NCBI GenBank assembly: GCA_005784505.1
Contig: VCAZ01000107.1
Location: 372,001-436,000 of the forward strand
DNA from: Bagarius yarrelli
Lineage: Eukaryota > Chordata > Actinopteri > Siluriformes > Sisoridae
Length of the DNA stretch: 64,000 nucleotides
Direction of reading: 5' to 3'
Each line of letters opens with the position of its first letter. Position 1 is the first letter of the stretch. Position numbers and translations under genes: made by a program. Positions 11,820-25,461 of the stretch are shown here, piece after piece. Below the pieces are notes generated by a model. It saw only the letters and a list, made by a program, of their open reading frames with translations, did no database searches and was not told where the DNA came from.

Positions 11820-12500
11820 ATTCGAAAGTATCCCACATTACTCTGTCATGACTTGCGGGATGCTCTTTCAGCAACCAGCAGATTATAACAGTATTGTCAG
11901 ACGGTGAAGTGTATCTCGATGATGTTGCAGTGTACTTATGGGAGGATCACTTGGCTAAGATGGATGTCGTATTTTCTATCTTTAACATTAAATTTATCCA
12001 AATTTGAATTAACTAAAGTTGTCACATCTTTTAGCAAACATGTTGAGTACGGTCAGTGGAGGCCAAGGATTTTGTGATTACTGAGTGTCCTACCCCAAAA
12101 GGGAGTTTTTCTAGAAACCTTGCTGCTATTGTTTTACCAATTACAGACCTTTTAAATACATCTGGGAGGTTTGTGTGGTATTCAAAATGTATAGGTGCTT
12201 TAAACACTGATAGGGATTTAATTAGTACTACCACTTTTCTTCATGCCCCCTAGTTTTGCATCACCATTTCTGATATAGGTGGATGCCAGCTCAGGCATTT
12301 CTGCTACCAGAAGATCATGCTGAAATTAAGCATGGGTTTTCTAAAATCCAGCAAATTACAGCACAATAGAGAAAGAAGCCTCAACATTATTGCTAGAACT
12401 GCAGCATTTTTAGGTTTATGTTGGTGGAAGTGCTAGCACTATTTCAGTCTATACTGATCATAACCCCTTGATGTTTAGGCTTTGGGTTAATAAATATTTG
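11820..12500 (+). mobile_element. Ty3/gypsy-like relic, RT to RNase H part
   Basis: The catalytic RT motif is still visible as VYLDDVAVY (about 11911-11937), followed by WEDHLAKMDVVF. After a shift comes the connection region (VLPITDLLNTSGRFVWYSK) and then RNase H-like text ending YTDHNPLMFR. The order and motifs are those of Ty3/gypsy pol. In-frame stops and frameshifts mark it as a fossil. A CT-rich low-complexity stretch follows at 12571-12600. Confidence 0.7.
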
Positions 12501-13069
12501 TCCTGTCTTTTAAAATGACAACTTCTGTTTTTGCATGGTGAGGGTGTCCCAGGACATATTTGTTGTTTTCTCTCTCTCTGTCTCTCTCTCTCTCTATTGC
12601 TATCTGTGTGTGTTCCTCTACTCGCAAATAGGAGGAAAAAGCCAGCATCTGTCATCCCTGATTGGCTGTCGACACTGACTGGAAAGAAAGGAAGCAGTAG
12701 AGCTTTAAGCTGCACTTCCACCAAAAATAGTTGTTGTTGTTGTTGTGTGTGTAAACACCCTCTACTTGTTAAAAGTTCCTTTGTTGGTAATGAACTATAT
12801 TTTGGTAATTAGGTTCTCTATTGTGTCATATTGTGTGAATCCACATACTGAACCTGTTATTTATTTGTTTTATTTGTTATTCATTATAAGTTTTAATTTG
12901 TTTATTCTTTCTATTGTTTTTTGCCTTGACATTACATTGTTCATCTGGAATGGGGTTATTAAAGAGGAGTATGCACATATACTTGTTTTAATTTACTACA
13001 TTTTAACAACTTTATTTGAATTTGGCAGCATAATATTTAACTCTACAATACTTCTATTGATAAATCTCT

Positions 13070-14720
13070 GACAAAGACTCCTCTCCATCAGGCTATAACT
13101 GTGCGTATAATTAATAAACATGCTGATATCATTCATAGCAATAAGGTCGACCCCGCACTTACTCTTAGATTAAGGTTCACATGTGATAAATGCAGGGATA
13201 TACTTAGACCAGGTGAGAATATTTTAGAACTAGAGACATGCAGCCAATGTTTGCCTGTAGCTAGAGAGCCTGATTTGCCACATAGTCTTACAGTTGACAT
13301 TTGACTAACTGGAGCCCAGGTCAGGAAGCAGACAGACTGACCGACAGACAGGCTAGCAGTCTTACCTTACAGAATTCATTTAATTCTCGGCACATAGAGA
13401 CTCTTTTAACGAGATATTACACTATAGAGAGACTGTGCCTGTTACTTAAACTAGACAAAACAATAAACGTCCAAACCAGTCTAAGAGAAACAATTTTGAT
13501 GTTCAACAAATAAAATTTTTTTGTAAATGATATAATCACTGATAATAACCTAGATGTGCTCTGTTTTACAGATACCTGGCTGAAACCTGATGATTACATC
13601 CCAAGATTACAGTTATAAACACAAGCCGAGGTAAAGGGTGAGGTGTTACTTCAATTTATAACAATATTTTTAGTATTTCTCAGAAAGCAGGTTTTAAGTA
13701 TAACTTGTTTGAAGTAATGGTGCCTCATATAACATTATTTAGAGAAATAGTTGTTAATGATAAATTCACTGTGATGTTTGTACTGGCCAAACATCCACCA
13801 AGACACCATACAGACTTTATTAAAGAATTTGCTGATTTTCTATCTGCAGCTAATTTGCTGATTTTTTTTGCTAGTCAGTGCTGGCTGCAAATATAGTCTT
13901 AATTGTTGGTGATTTTATTATCCATGTCAATAATAAAATAAATGTTCTGGGATCATCGTTTCTAGAAATTCTAAACTCTATTGGAGTTAGACAACATGTT
14001 TCCAGGTCCTACTTATAAGAAAAATCATATTCTAGATCTAATACCATCACATAGAATTGATGTAAATGATGTTGAAATTCTGCAGTGAAGTGATGATATC
14101 TCTCTCAGTGAAGTGATGATATCAAACTGTCACTACGGAGTCACTTCTACTCCATATGTTAGAACAATCACTTCTACCAAAAGGACTCTAAGTTTTCTAA
14201 GTTATCTTCCTGATATATCCCAATTACATAGAATATCCAATAGCTCTGGAAAACTTGATGATGTAATAAAAAAATATTTTTTTAAATATTTTAGATGCAC
14301 TCGCTCTTTTACACTTAATGAAAATTAAGGAAAAGTGTTTGAAACTATGGTATAATGAACACACACTCACCCTAAATAGAGCAGCCTGAAAAATGGAGTG
14401 CAGTTGGTTATTTCTAACTGCATGGTGGGAAAGTAGCCTATCCTACAGAAAAGCTCTAAAAACTGCTACATTTGAATAATTTTCATCTTTTTTAAATTTT
14501 AAATTTCATCTCTTTTAAAAGAGAACAAACACAACCCCAGGTATCTATTTAATACAGTGGCTAAACAAACAAAAAATAAAGCATCACTGGGAGTTAACAT
14601 TTCCCACTAGCACAGCATTAATAAATTTATGAACTATTTTAATTCCAAGATCGATTCTATTAGAGATAAAATTGTTACTATGCAGCCGCCAGCCACACTG
14701 TCGTATCAGATAACTTCTTT
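13070..14720 (+). mobile_element. L2-like LINE relic (endonuclease and spacer)
   Basis: With frame corrections the plus strand reads DTWLKPDD, ISQKAGFKYNLFEVMV, TVMFVLAKHPP, VLIVGDFIIHV and DVNDVEILQ. This is the order of blocks of an apurinic-like endonuclease domain. It is followed by the linker blocks SYRKAL and FNSKIDSIRDKIV. The RT part is not continuous with it. It is dead. Confidence 0.75.
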
Positions 14721-15179
14721 TTTTAAATTGTGGTTAAATCTGTCCTATTTTACTGGGAATCTGAGGGGGAAGGGTGCAAAGAGTGCAAGTGTTGTTTGTC
14801 TATAAGGTTTGAGAAGAAGGTCTTTCTATCTGTGCCTAGTTCCACATTAAGAGCACAAGGCTGTCTTTATAGATAATCTAGTAAATTTCAGGTTTCATCC
14901 TCCATCACATCCTTCCAGATTTCTTATATTGTCTTTTTATATTTTGTACTGCTGCTGAGATTTTCCGAATTTTTGCAATTCAGGAGAATATCAACAGCAT
15001 CTGCAGATACTCTTTATGTTTAGATACTCTTGCAGGCTTAGATCTATATTCAGTGGCAGCAATGATCATTCTGTCTCTCAGATAGTCCTTAATTACTGTG
15101 GATGAAATGATTAGACTTTTACTGATGGGTAAATCAGAAATGTGTCCACAATTTTAAAAAGTTATTATTTCTGTTGTAG

Positions 15180-15960
15180 TATAGATTTCTGCATTATCCA
15201 GAGCCTGTGCTGACCAACTAGCCCAAGTGTTCACAGAGATTTTCAACCTCTCACTGGAACAGTCTACCATCCCTTTATTCTTTAAACAGTCCACCATTGT
15301 TCCTGTACCAAAAAAAACCTTCCCACCTGCCTCAATGACTGTAGCCCTAACCTCTGTTGTGATGTGAAGTGTTTTGAAAGACTAGTTAGAAACCTCTTAA
15401 CTACCTGACACACTGGACCAACTTTTGTTTGCGTACCATTCCAACTGCTCCACAGAGGACGCTATTGTATACCTCCTCCATACAATATTGAGCCACCTGT
15501 AACAGAAAAGGGAATTATGTTAAAATGCTGTTTGTCGACTACAGTTCAGCAATCACATCACATCAGCAATGTGGTAAAGAAAGGCCCGCCAGTGTCTATT
15601 CCACCTTAGAGGTTTTTGAAGGTGCTAAAAACTTTCTACACCTGCTTCTTCGAGAGCATCTTGACAGGAAGCACCACAACCTGGTTTGGTAATAGCACTA
15701 AATAAGACAAGCAAATTCTACAGATGGTGGTGCTATCAGCAGAACGTACCATCCACACTAAACTTCCTGACCTGGAGTCTACCTACAGCAAACAGTGCTG
15801 GATTGAGGCCAGGAGGATAGTGAGGGACCCAACAATGAACTCTTTTCTCTTCCGCTTCCGTGTACGCTCCTTGAAAGCAAACTCTAAGAGAATGAGGAAG
15901 AACTACTTCCCGCAGGTCATTTGGTCATTATACATGTACTGTGTATAATACTTTAAATTT
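15180..15960 (+). mobile_element. L2/Rex-like LINE relic (RT and C-terminus)
   Basis: The plus strand reads FNLSLEQSTIP, STIVPVPKK, LDQLLFAYHSNCSTEDAI and then, after losses, TTWFGNSTK, EARRIVRDPT and RMRKNYFPQ. These are RT and C-terminal blocks of a CR1/L2/Rex-type element. It is shorter than an intact ORF2 because of deletions and stops. Confidence 0.7.
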
Positions 15961-17400
15961 CCTACACAGGATTTGGTACAGTAGGCGAATCATTGTTTTG
16001 AGATTTGTGAATTTAAAGTAGTCTCCGGTTTTACTGCCTTATAAGATGACAAGATTTTTCTCGTAGCAAAATCAAGAAAGGGAAAAACCCAAAGATGCTG
16101 TTGAAAGAATTTTTATACTGTAGCTGCAAAAATGTTAACGATAACATAAAATGTTATGCAAACATTCCGCAACCACCTCCATTGTGGTTGAAAATGAAAA
16201 AAGTCTGTTTAATATGATTTTTTTGTAAGTTTACTATGTTTTATATATTTTTTATTTTTTATCAAATCATAGGTAAAGACAACAATCCATGAATGTTTTT
16301 ATCATGTCTCAAATTTGTAAAATTTTGTAGGATCTGAAATCTTTTCCCTCACTGCTATTCTGAAATGCCCATGACTAATATTTACAGCTATTTCTCCAGA
16401 CCATCAATAAAGTTATGAACCCATACAAATATAATGTAAATTAACAAGTGATGGTTTCTGGGCTTAAGCTATGTTCTTATTCGTAGTTTATAGATGACTA
16501 CAGTCAGGCTGCGAACTTTACGTTTAAAAATTATTTAATGAGAATCTTCTGACTTTAGTCTACCTGTCATAGCTGACCTAGATTACAGAGTTTATGGCAG
16601 GTGATGGATATAAATTCATGTGGGAAAATTAATATTTTAATCCTTTATATAACACACAATGGATGTTTCTACTTCAGAGAACAATGTCCTTTGCTTTGTA
16701 AGAGGGACAGAGGGAGATGTGCCAGTCCGGATGTGATTTTATGTTTGACAGTAACACTTTCCCCAGGATGGTAAGAACATATTTATCTGCCTCAGTTGAG
16801 GCTGTAAATTAGCTCACAAAAACCACTGATCTTGCTGTATAAACACTAGTCATATTCCATTTTTTTTTAATGGCTGAAACATATCAGCTTTATATAGAAA
16901 AACACTTAAAAAATAAATAAATAAAATGGAAATTTAATTTCTGCAAATCGTAATGTGTGCTAATCATAAAGAGTAGCCAAACTTTACTTCTCTGATGCTG
17001 CATTGTATCATATGAGAGAATGACCGACTGACAATGTGTTGTAATTTCTCAGTCTTCATTTATTGTAAAGTTATTAGAATCTAAATTCATTTTAGCTCTT
17101 TAGTATGATGTACATTTATTTATTTATCCCACAATTACATCAAGTCATAAAATGCATTTTACTGTCAGATCATATTGCTGTGACGGCATCTCTTATCCTT
17201 ACAAATTTCCCTACTTGCACGTTTTGTACCTAGTAAGTAGTTTGAAAAAGATTTGTTTACAAAATGTTGTGTGCCACTGCATATATTTTACATAGAGAAC
17301 TCCGACCCCATCATAATTGTTCAAAAGCATTTTTGAGCTTTTTTAAGGTTTGCAGCTTGTTCAGGAAGCTGATTACTGATAGTGGTCAATACTTTTATTT
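15961..17400. other. Intergenic, no gene seen
   Basis: AT-rich, no coding similarity and no recognised repeat. Confidence 0.4.
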
Positions 17401-17406
17401 AAATAG

Positions 17407-17700
17407 GTGGTTCTTCTTTTCATTTTAGCTGGTTCCCTCAGGGGTCACAGCAAATTATCTGCCTCCACCTATTCTTATCTTCTGCATCCTTCTCACTCCC
17501 ACTCACCAAATTCATGTCCTCATTTATCACATCCATATACCTTTTCTTTGGTCTTCCTCTTTGTCTTCTGCCTGCAGCTCTATTTACAACTTCCTCCTAC
17601 CAATATTTCCACTCTCCCTCCTGTGCACATATCCAAACCATCTCAATCTATTCTCTCTGTCTCCTTAAAACACCCAAAATGAGCTGTCAGTCTCCCAAAG
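17407..17700 (-). mobile_element. RTE-type LINE, 3' end of ORF2
   Basis: Minus-strand translation gives RQRGRPKKRYMDVINEDM and then KNRWRQII. This is the conserved C-terminal tail of RTE ORF2 (GRPKxRxxD...W). Frames are broken. Only the 3' end is present, as is usual for 5'-truncated LINE copies. Confidence 0.75.
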
Positions 17701-17781
17701 AGAATGTCAATATCCTCAGCACATCCTCTTTTTACCATTGGTAATCCAGCATGCCTCAACCAGACCTCCCTTTTTACTCTT

Positions 17782-18185
17782 TTATTGTATACAAGCATGA
17801 GTAAGATGGCGGCATGATCCAATTTCCCGAATGGTGGATGTGATTGTGCCTTGTAGCTGTTCCTGTGTAGCAGTGATCCAATGTCCTTTTGCCCCTGGTA
17901 GCGCAGGTGATGTGCTTATGGGAGTTTTACAGTTCGCGCTTGAATTTGGCACTGTTAAAATCCCCCCCAAAAATGAGCACAGCATCCCTGGGTGCTGTCT
18001 GTTATTGGCTAAGTGTCTCAAGCAAGTCCCAAGTGGAATATGAACAGCACTGACTACGGCCGAGCTGAATTCCAAAGGGAGATAGAAGGGACAACATTTA
18101 ATGTTCAGAAGTGCAGGAGCGTATTTCATTGTTCTGTCCATGCGTTTAATGTGAAAATGCCAAAAACCTTGCTTAAACAATAAGG
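17782..18185 (-). mobile_element. L2/Rex-like LINE endonuclease fragment
   Basis: The minus-strand frame (132 residues) contains IKCCPFYLPLEFSSAVVSAV, which matches the endonuclease block of fish L2/Rex elements (FYLPREFSS). Shifted remnants of the GDFN and DHCY blocks follow. It is a decayed fragment, not a host gene. Confidence 0.65.
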
Positions 18186-20689
18186 CGATATTTAATCTTA
18201 TATGTTGCAGACTAAAAAATTAAAAATCATATCAAGGGACAGGCTTTACCCTTATTAGCATAAATGCAATTTTAATTTCAATTTTTTTATAATAATTAAT
18301 TAAGTTTAATTTTATGTAATATTTATGAAAGAATGCATAAAGTTACGATTTTAAATCACAAATGAATTTGTTCTCATAGTAATTTTGTATCTGTTTATTT
18401 TCTGGGGACTCAAAAGGCAGCTATTATTTGGAATGACCACATTTTGCCTCTGCAGATGATAGAACAGTCTCTCTAGGTTTTCCTACTCTACCCTGATGCT
18501 GCCTCCACTGGTGTTCTACAGAGCCAAAAACGAAGCAGCTCCCTGTTATGTCCAAGCATTTATTACTGCACACATTGCATTGTATAACACTCCCTCAGAT
18601 TCACAAACACTGCCTGACTGATTGTACCATCCCTTAGGAATCAAGGTAGGAATGCCTTAAGAAACTGTCAGCGAAGAGACCAGTGAAGACATTCCGCTTC
18701 ATGAAATAACTAAACCAGCACTTGATTAAAACAATGCTCTTTTTGCTTTTTTAAAACATGTTTTAAGCTTTTAGGACAATAAGTAATCTATTAAAACAGT
18801 ATTGATGTGTCCATTGACAGAGATTCAAATTACTTTAATAAGTCAATCTGAAGATGACTGTCTGCCAACTTGGTTATGATTAACCCTAGGGTGAAAAAAT
18901 GCACAGCGAGTATATTTGACTACAGATATGATTTGTGCAGAATTTAATCAATTAGTTGATGTCCACTGTCTTCTCCAAACCACACCATAGGGAGTTTGGG
19001 ATGTAGCATAAATTAACCTCAATGTGTGAATGTTATTATTCTCAGTGTGACTGAAACAACATCTGTGAATAATATATACTGTAGTTTAAAGTGGTTTTAG
19101 ATCATGAAGAAAGTAGCTCACAAATGAAAATTCATTTGTAAGTAAATTTATCTGACTTCATTTGCACACGTTTATTGTTGTTAATGTTGCTCTCTATGTT
19201 TAAGACTTTAAAATGGTTGGAATTTTGGTTTGGAAAGAACAGATAGTTGTTTATGTGCACATAAGTGTTTATCCACATCATACACGCAAGTAATTATGGA
19301 TTTTACCTGGAACTCGATCCTTTTTATGATCATTATAGAAGTCAAGCTTAGCCAGAGTATAAGAGGTGAATAGGGATTTGTGGGTAGTGAGCACTGGAGG
19401 GGGTATAAAGTTAAATCTAGTAGCAGGAAACAAGAGCATAACAGTATCTCTCTTCTCAGCACAGTTACCAGCACAAACGTTTCCTCACATTGCCCTTTTG
19501 GGCTGCCAAGCTGTGTTCAGCCTGTTTATTTGAATTAAATGTCTTGCTGGGGTTCCATGTGGAACTGCTATATCCTTCATTTTTATGTGGTCTGTTTGAT
19601 TTAGAGAAAATATAAAGAGAGAGCTGTCCTGAACTAGGCTTTAGCTTGGAGGCAAGTTTGAGGTCTTTACAGTTTCCTATAGGTACCCTTTCCAAGCTAG
19701 TAGGCAAACCATCTTTTGTGTAAGTTGGCAACATTCCACTCTGCCGTTTTCCTAGAGTTGGAGAAACAGACTGAGTCTGTCCAGCGTTCTAAAAGGATCA
19801 CTTGTTTGTTGCCTTTGAGCATGACTCCTGCTAATACCAGCCACTTAAGTATTTGCCATTTTGTTGCAAAGTCGTCAAAATTCCAATATTAAAACACAGC
19901 TCAATCACAGTTTAAGAATGACCTTGGAGTCAAGTTTCCACTGAATACAAGAACTGCTTGATTCAATATATATAAACAAAAGTAATGCTTTTGAAATCCA
20001 AACACACATATTTAACATGCTGGCCATTTTTTTTTTTGTTGAATTTAATTCAGTAAAATTATTTGTTTTGCTAACAATGTAAAAAATGCTTTTCCACATT
20101 CCACAGGGGGGTACCATCCCAAAGTATCCATTTTCTTCAACTGTTTTGTTTCTGTATCATTTGTTATCTAAATCTAAATCAATACAACATTTTTACTTGA
20201 ACTTATTCAAAATTCAAAATTAAAGATAGATTCAACCTTATAACAGGGTCACCTACTGGATAAATATCATTAAAATACTTATTATTAGTATTTTAAAAAG
20301 TAATGATATATTTAAAACCCCCAATTTTGTAATACAAAAATTGTAAACCCTTCACAAAATGATTGTAGAACTGCAGATTAGAAAGATCAGATCAGATCAG
20401 AAAGCCTACTAATCTAAGGTTTTTTTTCTAGTTTTAAAAGATACAAATATTATTTAATTATCCTAATATTAAATTAAATATCTTAATACATCTATAGGTC
20501 ACTTGGGTTACATATACCGTAAAACCCTTAAAGATTTAAACATTATTAATCAGAAAGGGGATAGAAAGTTAAATAGGTGCATTGTGCATTCCTGCTTCAA
20601 GTATTTCTAAAATATAATTTTTTTCTAAAAATCCTTTTAAAAGCTTATAAAAACATTGCAGCAAAAGTGATCAGGAAGCTACGACAGGA
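18186..20689. other. Intergenic, no gene seen
   Basis: No supported gene. The stretch at 18530-18720 may be another LINE C-terminal scrap but is too decayed to assign. Open frames at 19208-19734 on the minus strand show no recognisable domain. Confidence 0.35.
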
Positions 20690-21080
20690 AGCTAGTTGTG
20701 AGATATAAAAATATAAGAAATTACAGCGCAGAGTAAAGACGGAGGTGGCTCAGGCCAAACAAAAACATATTACGAGTGACATTATTATTGACATTAAAGA
20801 AGGAGAGAGGAACTTGTACAGATTAACAAGGGAAATAAAGAATTTAAACTAGGTTACGTTTAGGAAAAATAGGGATAGAAAACCGGTTTAAAAGTAAAGA
20901 GATTGTACAGAGAAGATGGAAGGAGTACTTTGAAGAGCTGATGAATGAGAAAAATAAGAGGAGGGAAAGGGTAAAATAGGTAAACACTGTGGAACAGGAA
21001 GTGCAAACATAAGTAATGATGAAGTCAGGAAGGCTTTCAACAGTAAAACGTGGAAAGGCAGTTGGTCCTAATGACAAACA
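20690..21080 (+). mobile_element. RTE-type LINE RT fragment
   Basis: The plus strand reads VAQAKQK, then GERNLYRL and VQRRWKEYFEELMNE (20906-20950), and then SNDEVRKAF. This is the linker and early RT region of RTE/BovB-type elements. It is broken by stops and frameshifts. Confidence 0.75.
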
Positions 21081-21769
21081 AGTGGAGGAAGAAACAAACA
21101 TTCATAAACATTTCTCATTATTAAATGTATAAAGCATTTAAGCAATTGATTAAATATCTTCGGTATCATACAGAGGTTGTTTTGCAGCTTTTTCAGCAAC
21201 GTGTGGGTCATCGACAGTTCACTGAGCGACAGCTGAGGTGTCGACATCTGGGACAGCTTTGTTGTTAACGGCTCACTGAGTGACAATTGATCTGGCGGAT
21301 GTGGTTTGGTGAAATATTCCCGGCAGTCAGCTAGAGGGTGTCTAATACTCATGTTGAATTATTACAACATCATCTTTTCGGATTTTTTATTTCACCATGG
21401 TATTTAATATTACTTGTACTGCGCTTTTTGATCCACTTTTTCTATCTCTTTGTTTTAAAAAGCTCATTTTATATAAACATCAAGACAGCATATATAATTT
21501 ACACTTTAATAAAGCCGTCACTGCACAAGCATTAACGGAGACTTACAATGTTTCATACACTTTTCTCACGTCAGCAACCACTTCTGCGTTGTTAGAAGCC
21601 TGACAAGTGTGTTAGTGTGATAAGTCCCTGGGAGAACACACATCGCACAGTCCACAATTTGTCTTTTAAACACATGGTTTTTAAGATTAACGCATACATT
21701 AATTTCAATGTTAAATAAAGTAAAAAAAAAAATAAAAAAAATTTATATATATATATATATATATATATA

Positions 21770-22931
21770 CACTGCTCAAAAAAATAAAGGGAACACTTAA
21801 ACAACACAATGTAACTCCAAGTCAATCGCACACTTCTGTGAAATCAAAACTGCCCACTTAGGAAGCAACACTGATTGACAATCAGTTTCACATGCTGTTG
21901 TGCAAATGGAAAAGACAACAGGTGGAAATTATAGGCAATTAGCAAGACACCCCCAATAAAGGAGTGGTTCTGCAGGTGGTGACCACAGACCACTTCTCAG
22001 TTCCTCTGCTTTCTGGCTGATGTTTTGGTCACTTTTGAATGCCGGGGGTGCTTTCACTCTAGTGGTAGCATGAGTCTACAACCCACACAAGTGGCTCAGG
22101 TAGTGCAGCTCATCCAGGATAGCACATCAATGTGAGCTGTGGCAAGAAGGTTTGCTGTGTCTGTCAGTGTAGTGTCCAGAGCATGGAGACACTACCAGTA
22201 CATCAGGAGACGTGGAGGAGGCCGTAGGAGGGCAACAACCCAGCATCAGGACCGCTACCTCCGCCTTTGTGCAAGGAGGCACAGGAGGAGCAATGCCAGA
22301 GCCCTGCAAAATGACCTCCAGCAGGCCACAAATGTGCATGTGTCTGCTCAAATGGTCAGAAACAGACTCCATGAGGGTGGTATGAGGGCCCGACATCCAC
22401 AGGTGCTTACAGCCCAACACCGTGCAGGACGATTGGCATTTGCCAGAGAACACCAAGATTGGCAAATTCGCCACTGGTGCCCTGTGCTCTTCACAGATGA
22501 AAGCAGGTTCACACTGAGCACATGTGACAGACGTGACAGAGTCTGGAGACGCCACGGAGAACGTTCTGCTGCCTGCAACATCCTCCAGCATGACCGGTTT
22601 GTGCAGTGGGTCAATAATGGTGTGGGGTGGCATTTCTTTGGAGGGCCGCACAGCCCTCCATGTGCTCGCCAGAGGTAGCCTGACTGCCATTAGGTACCGA
22701 GATGAGATCCTCAGACCCCTTGTGAGACCATATGCCGGTGCGGTTGCCCCTGGGTTCCTCCTAATGCAAAAAATGCTAGACCTCATGTGGCAAATAAATT
22801 TGATTTTCATTTTTGTGTGATTTTGTTGTCCGCAAATTCAACTATGTAAAGAACAAAGTATTTAATAAGAATATTTCATTCATTCAGATCTAGGATGTGT
22901 TATTTTATTGTTCCCTTTATTTTTTTGAGGG
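21770..22931 (+). mobile_element. Tc1-like DNA transposon with both ends
   Basis: The left end is CACTGCTCAAAAAAATAAAG (from 21770), and the right end carries the inverse complement TTTATTTTTTTGAGGG (to 22931). Both ends are flanked by TA, the Tc1 target duplication, within longer TA runs. The interior holds a transposase pseudogene followed directly by the usual 3' trailer (CAAATAAATTTGATTTTC). The element is about 1.16 kb, shorter than a full Tc1 because the transposase C-terminus is deleted. Confidence 0.9.
22139..22820 (+). pseudogene. Tc1-like transposase, frameshifted and C-terminally deleted
   Basis: Cut-and-paste transposase of the DDE superfamily. The N-terminal HTH/paired-like part (FAVSVSVVSRAWRHY, then an RRRGGGRRR basic linker) and the first catalytic aspartate (LFTDESRF) are present. 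Near 22600 the frame shifts; a second frame continues with SIMVWGGISL and AVAPGFLLM. It then runs into 3' untranslated sequence, so the HDNARPH catalytic block and the final acidic residue are missing. It cannot be active. Start not assigned; the first part is read from 22139. Confidence 0.9.
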
Positions 22932-22985
22932 TATATATATATATAAATATTCAACTTCATTGTCTTTGTCCAAGGTACGTGTACA

Positions 22986-23756
22986 GAGCCAATGAAATGC
23001 ATTTTTCGCATATCCCATCTTCTATCCCATCAAGTTAGCACCTTAACCATTTGATCCACTACTGCTCCTTTTTTAAATAAATGTTTATGAAAAATTGGCA
23101 ATGAAAAACAATCAATTGGGTTTTAGTTTACATTTAATTTGTTAAATCATTTAATAGGTGTAAGTGAATGCTAATTTAATTGACCCTTTATGAGTGAAAA
23201 CGTCATCATTGTGCGCAGGATAATGAAGTCTGTTAAGTGGTCATCACCCATAATTGACTTTGAAATATTCACATTTCAGAGCAATTAAGTAACAAAGATA
23301 ATTTATTTAACAATGTGTAATAACATAACATTTATTTTAAAGAGACTGTAATACTGTGGCTGCATAAATTAAATCGCGATAGTCTCACCTTCAGTTTACC
23401 CAACATCCATTTTGTAGTGCATTAAGTGAACCTATAAAAATGACAAATTAATAGAAGTGTTTTCAGGAGATAGAAGGTGATGACAGAGATACGATTATGA
23501 CTATCATTATGTAGTATTAATTTAGTCTGCGGTAACAAACACAGTTAATTGAACATTATCAGACTCTCAGCCTCCCAACTGCAGACGCAGGTTTTTGAGC
23601 CACATTTTTCTTCATTTTTTTAGTTACTTTCTTGAAAATGTACACGTTATAAGCAAAAAACTCAGGATAGAATCTATTCATTTCTTTCTGCTTGACCTGT
23701 TTGCGCATCCGTAAACAATGCCAAAAAAATTTAAATAATCTAAATTCATTTTAATT
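22986..23756. other. Intergenic, no gene seen
   Basis: AT-rich sequence without coding similarity. Confidence 0.4.
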
Positions 23757-24040
23757 TATTCATTTTCTACACCCGCTTATTCCCTAATTCGGTGTCACTG
23801 CTGCAGCCGTCTCTGAAAAGGTTAAAGGCAAAAGGGGGACACCCTGGACAGGTCGCCAGTCTATAACAGGGTCACAAACACACTCACACTCACTCCTATG
23901 GGCAATTTAGGAGTAAACCCACAGAAAAACAGGGGAGAACATGCAAACTCCACACAGAAAGTCCCCTGTCTGGGAATTGAACCCAAGAGCTTCTTAATGT
24001 AAGGCAACAGTGCTAACCACTTAGCTGTTGTACTGCCCAA
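23757..24040 (-). mobile_element. tRNA-headed SINE, family 1, copy 1
   Basis: Inverted copy of the element found at 45780. On the minus strand it begins GGGCAGTACAACAGC, has a B-box-like GGTTCAATTCC and the TTTACTCCTAAATTGCCCAT block, and ends ATAAGCGGGTGTAGA. Confidence 0.8.
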
Positions 24041-24396
24041 ATCTAAATTATAATAACAATAATAATACTTAACAAAAAGCATAAAAGGACAGTGAACGAT
24101 TACAATCTTGCTCATTTAACTATAAATGTTGTGATGTATTTATCTAATAACATAATAAAATAACATCAGATAATATCAAGGAAAGAGGGATTTATTTTTA
24201 ATTATTTCTGTCACAATAAATAAAAAAATTAATTAATTAATTAATACATTTTAATAAAAGAGAGATAGAGAAAAAGAGAGAGACAGAAACAAAGAGAAAT
24301 GAACTGCAATTGACCTATATGTTAAAACCTGGATCCATGGATGCCCTCTAGTGCATAGACAGATCTGGTACCGCTTTAATTATTATTATTATTATA

Positions 24397-24432
<36 letters not shown>

Positions 24433-25390
24433 CCCCAGTTTAATATAGATATGATGCAGTTTAGTTGCTCCCTTTTATAAAACAGTGTAATTTGGCAGCT
24501 GAGTAAAAGGGAAGTGTGTAATTAGTACCAGTATTAGAAAACATTGCAAATAAAATAAAATACATTTTAAATACCCATTTACTTTTGATACCTGAGTGTA
24601 TTAATATGTTCACACACCTGATAAACAAGGATAACAAAAATGACAGGTCGCAACTCCTGTTAGTATCTAACACGAAAATACACAAAATATGTCATAGTTA
24701 TTCATGCTGTTTTTAAAATGACTCTATTTACCAGCATTTGGCTATTAACAAGCACACTTTTTATGTTGTCCAAGTGAAAAAAGCGGCAGGTGTAAACAAT
24801 AACTGGATCGTTGCTTACAAACTACTAAACAGATTCTAATACACCTCAAACATTTGTTAGGAAACATTTCTTGCAGCTGTTCAGTCTGTCTGTGCCAATG
24901 AATAGGACAGGTTGCCTTTCAATAGATGCTTAATGTAAACAGCACTGAATACTGAGCCTTGCTAATGGTTATTTGTATGGATGCCTTCTGCTTAATCAGA
25001 TTCTGAATTTTATATTTATATTTATATTATAGTTATTTTGATGCAGTGAATTTGTCAAAAAAATTTCCTAATTATTAGGAGATTCAACCAGTGCTAAACA
25101 GGCACTGCACCTAGCATGTGAAGTGATGATGTCATGTCTTTAGAAAGCACCTCCCCCTCTGTATGGGACATTTTGCACAGATTCGGGGTCTGGTGAGGAC
25201 ATTAAACCACCTTAATTCTTTTGTTTTTCAGAATCACAGCTTTCATAGGTTTTTAAATAGTGATGCATTCAGCCTGTGTCAATAATTACAGAGAATGAAT
25301 AATAAAGAATTGACCTTTAAAAAAATATTGCTTTTAGTGGCAGCTATAGTGTTCCGATATTTTTTCACAGATTGAAGATTAATTGAGTAA
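24041..25390. other. Intergenic with (TTA)n tract, no gene seen
   Basis: Contains the (TTA)n microsatellite at about 24379-24432 and a short (TTAA)n run near 24230. No coding similarity. Confidence 0.5.
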
Positions 25391-25393
25391 ATT

Positions 25394-25397
<4 letters not shown>

Positions 25398-25459
<62 letters not shown>
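25398..25459. repeat. (TA)n microsatellite
   Basis: About 30 TA units. Confidence 0.9.

Positions 25460-25461
<2 letters not shown>

Noticed and set aside
22127..22810. 227-codon minus-strand frame
   Set aside because: Antisense shadow of the Tc1 transposase on the plus strand.
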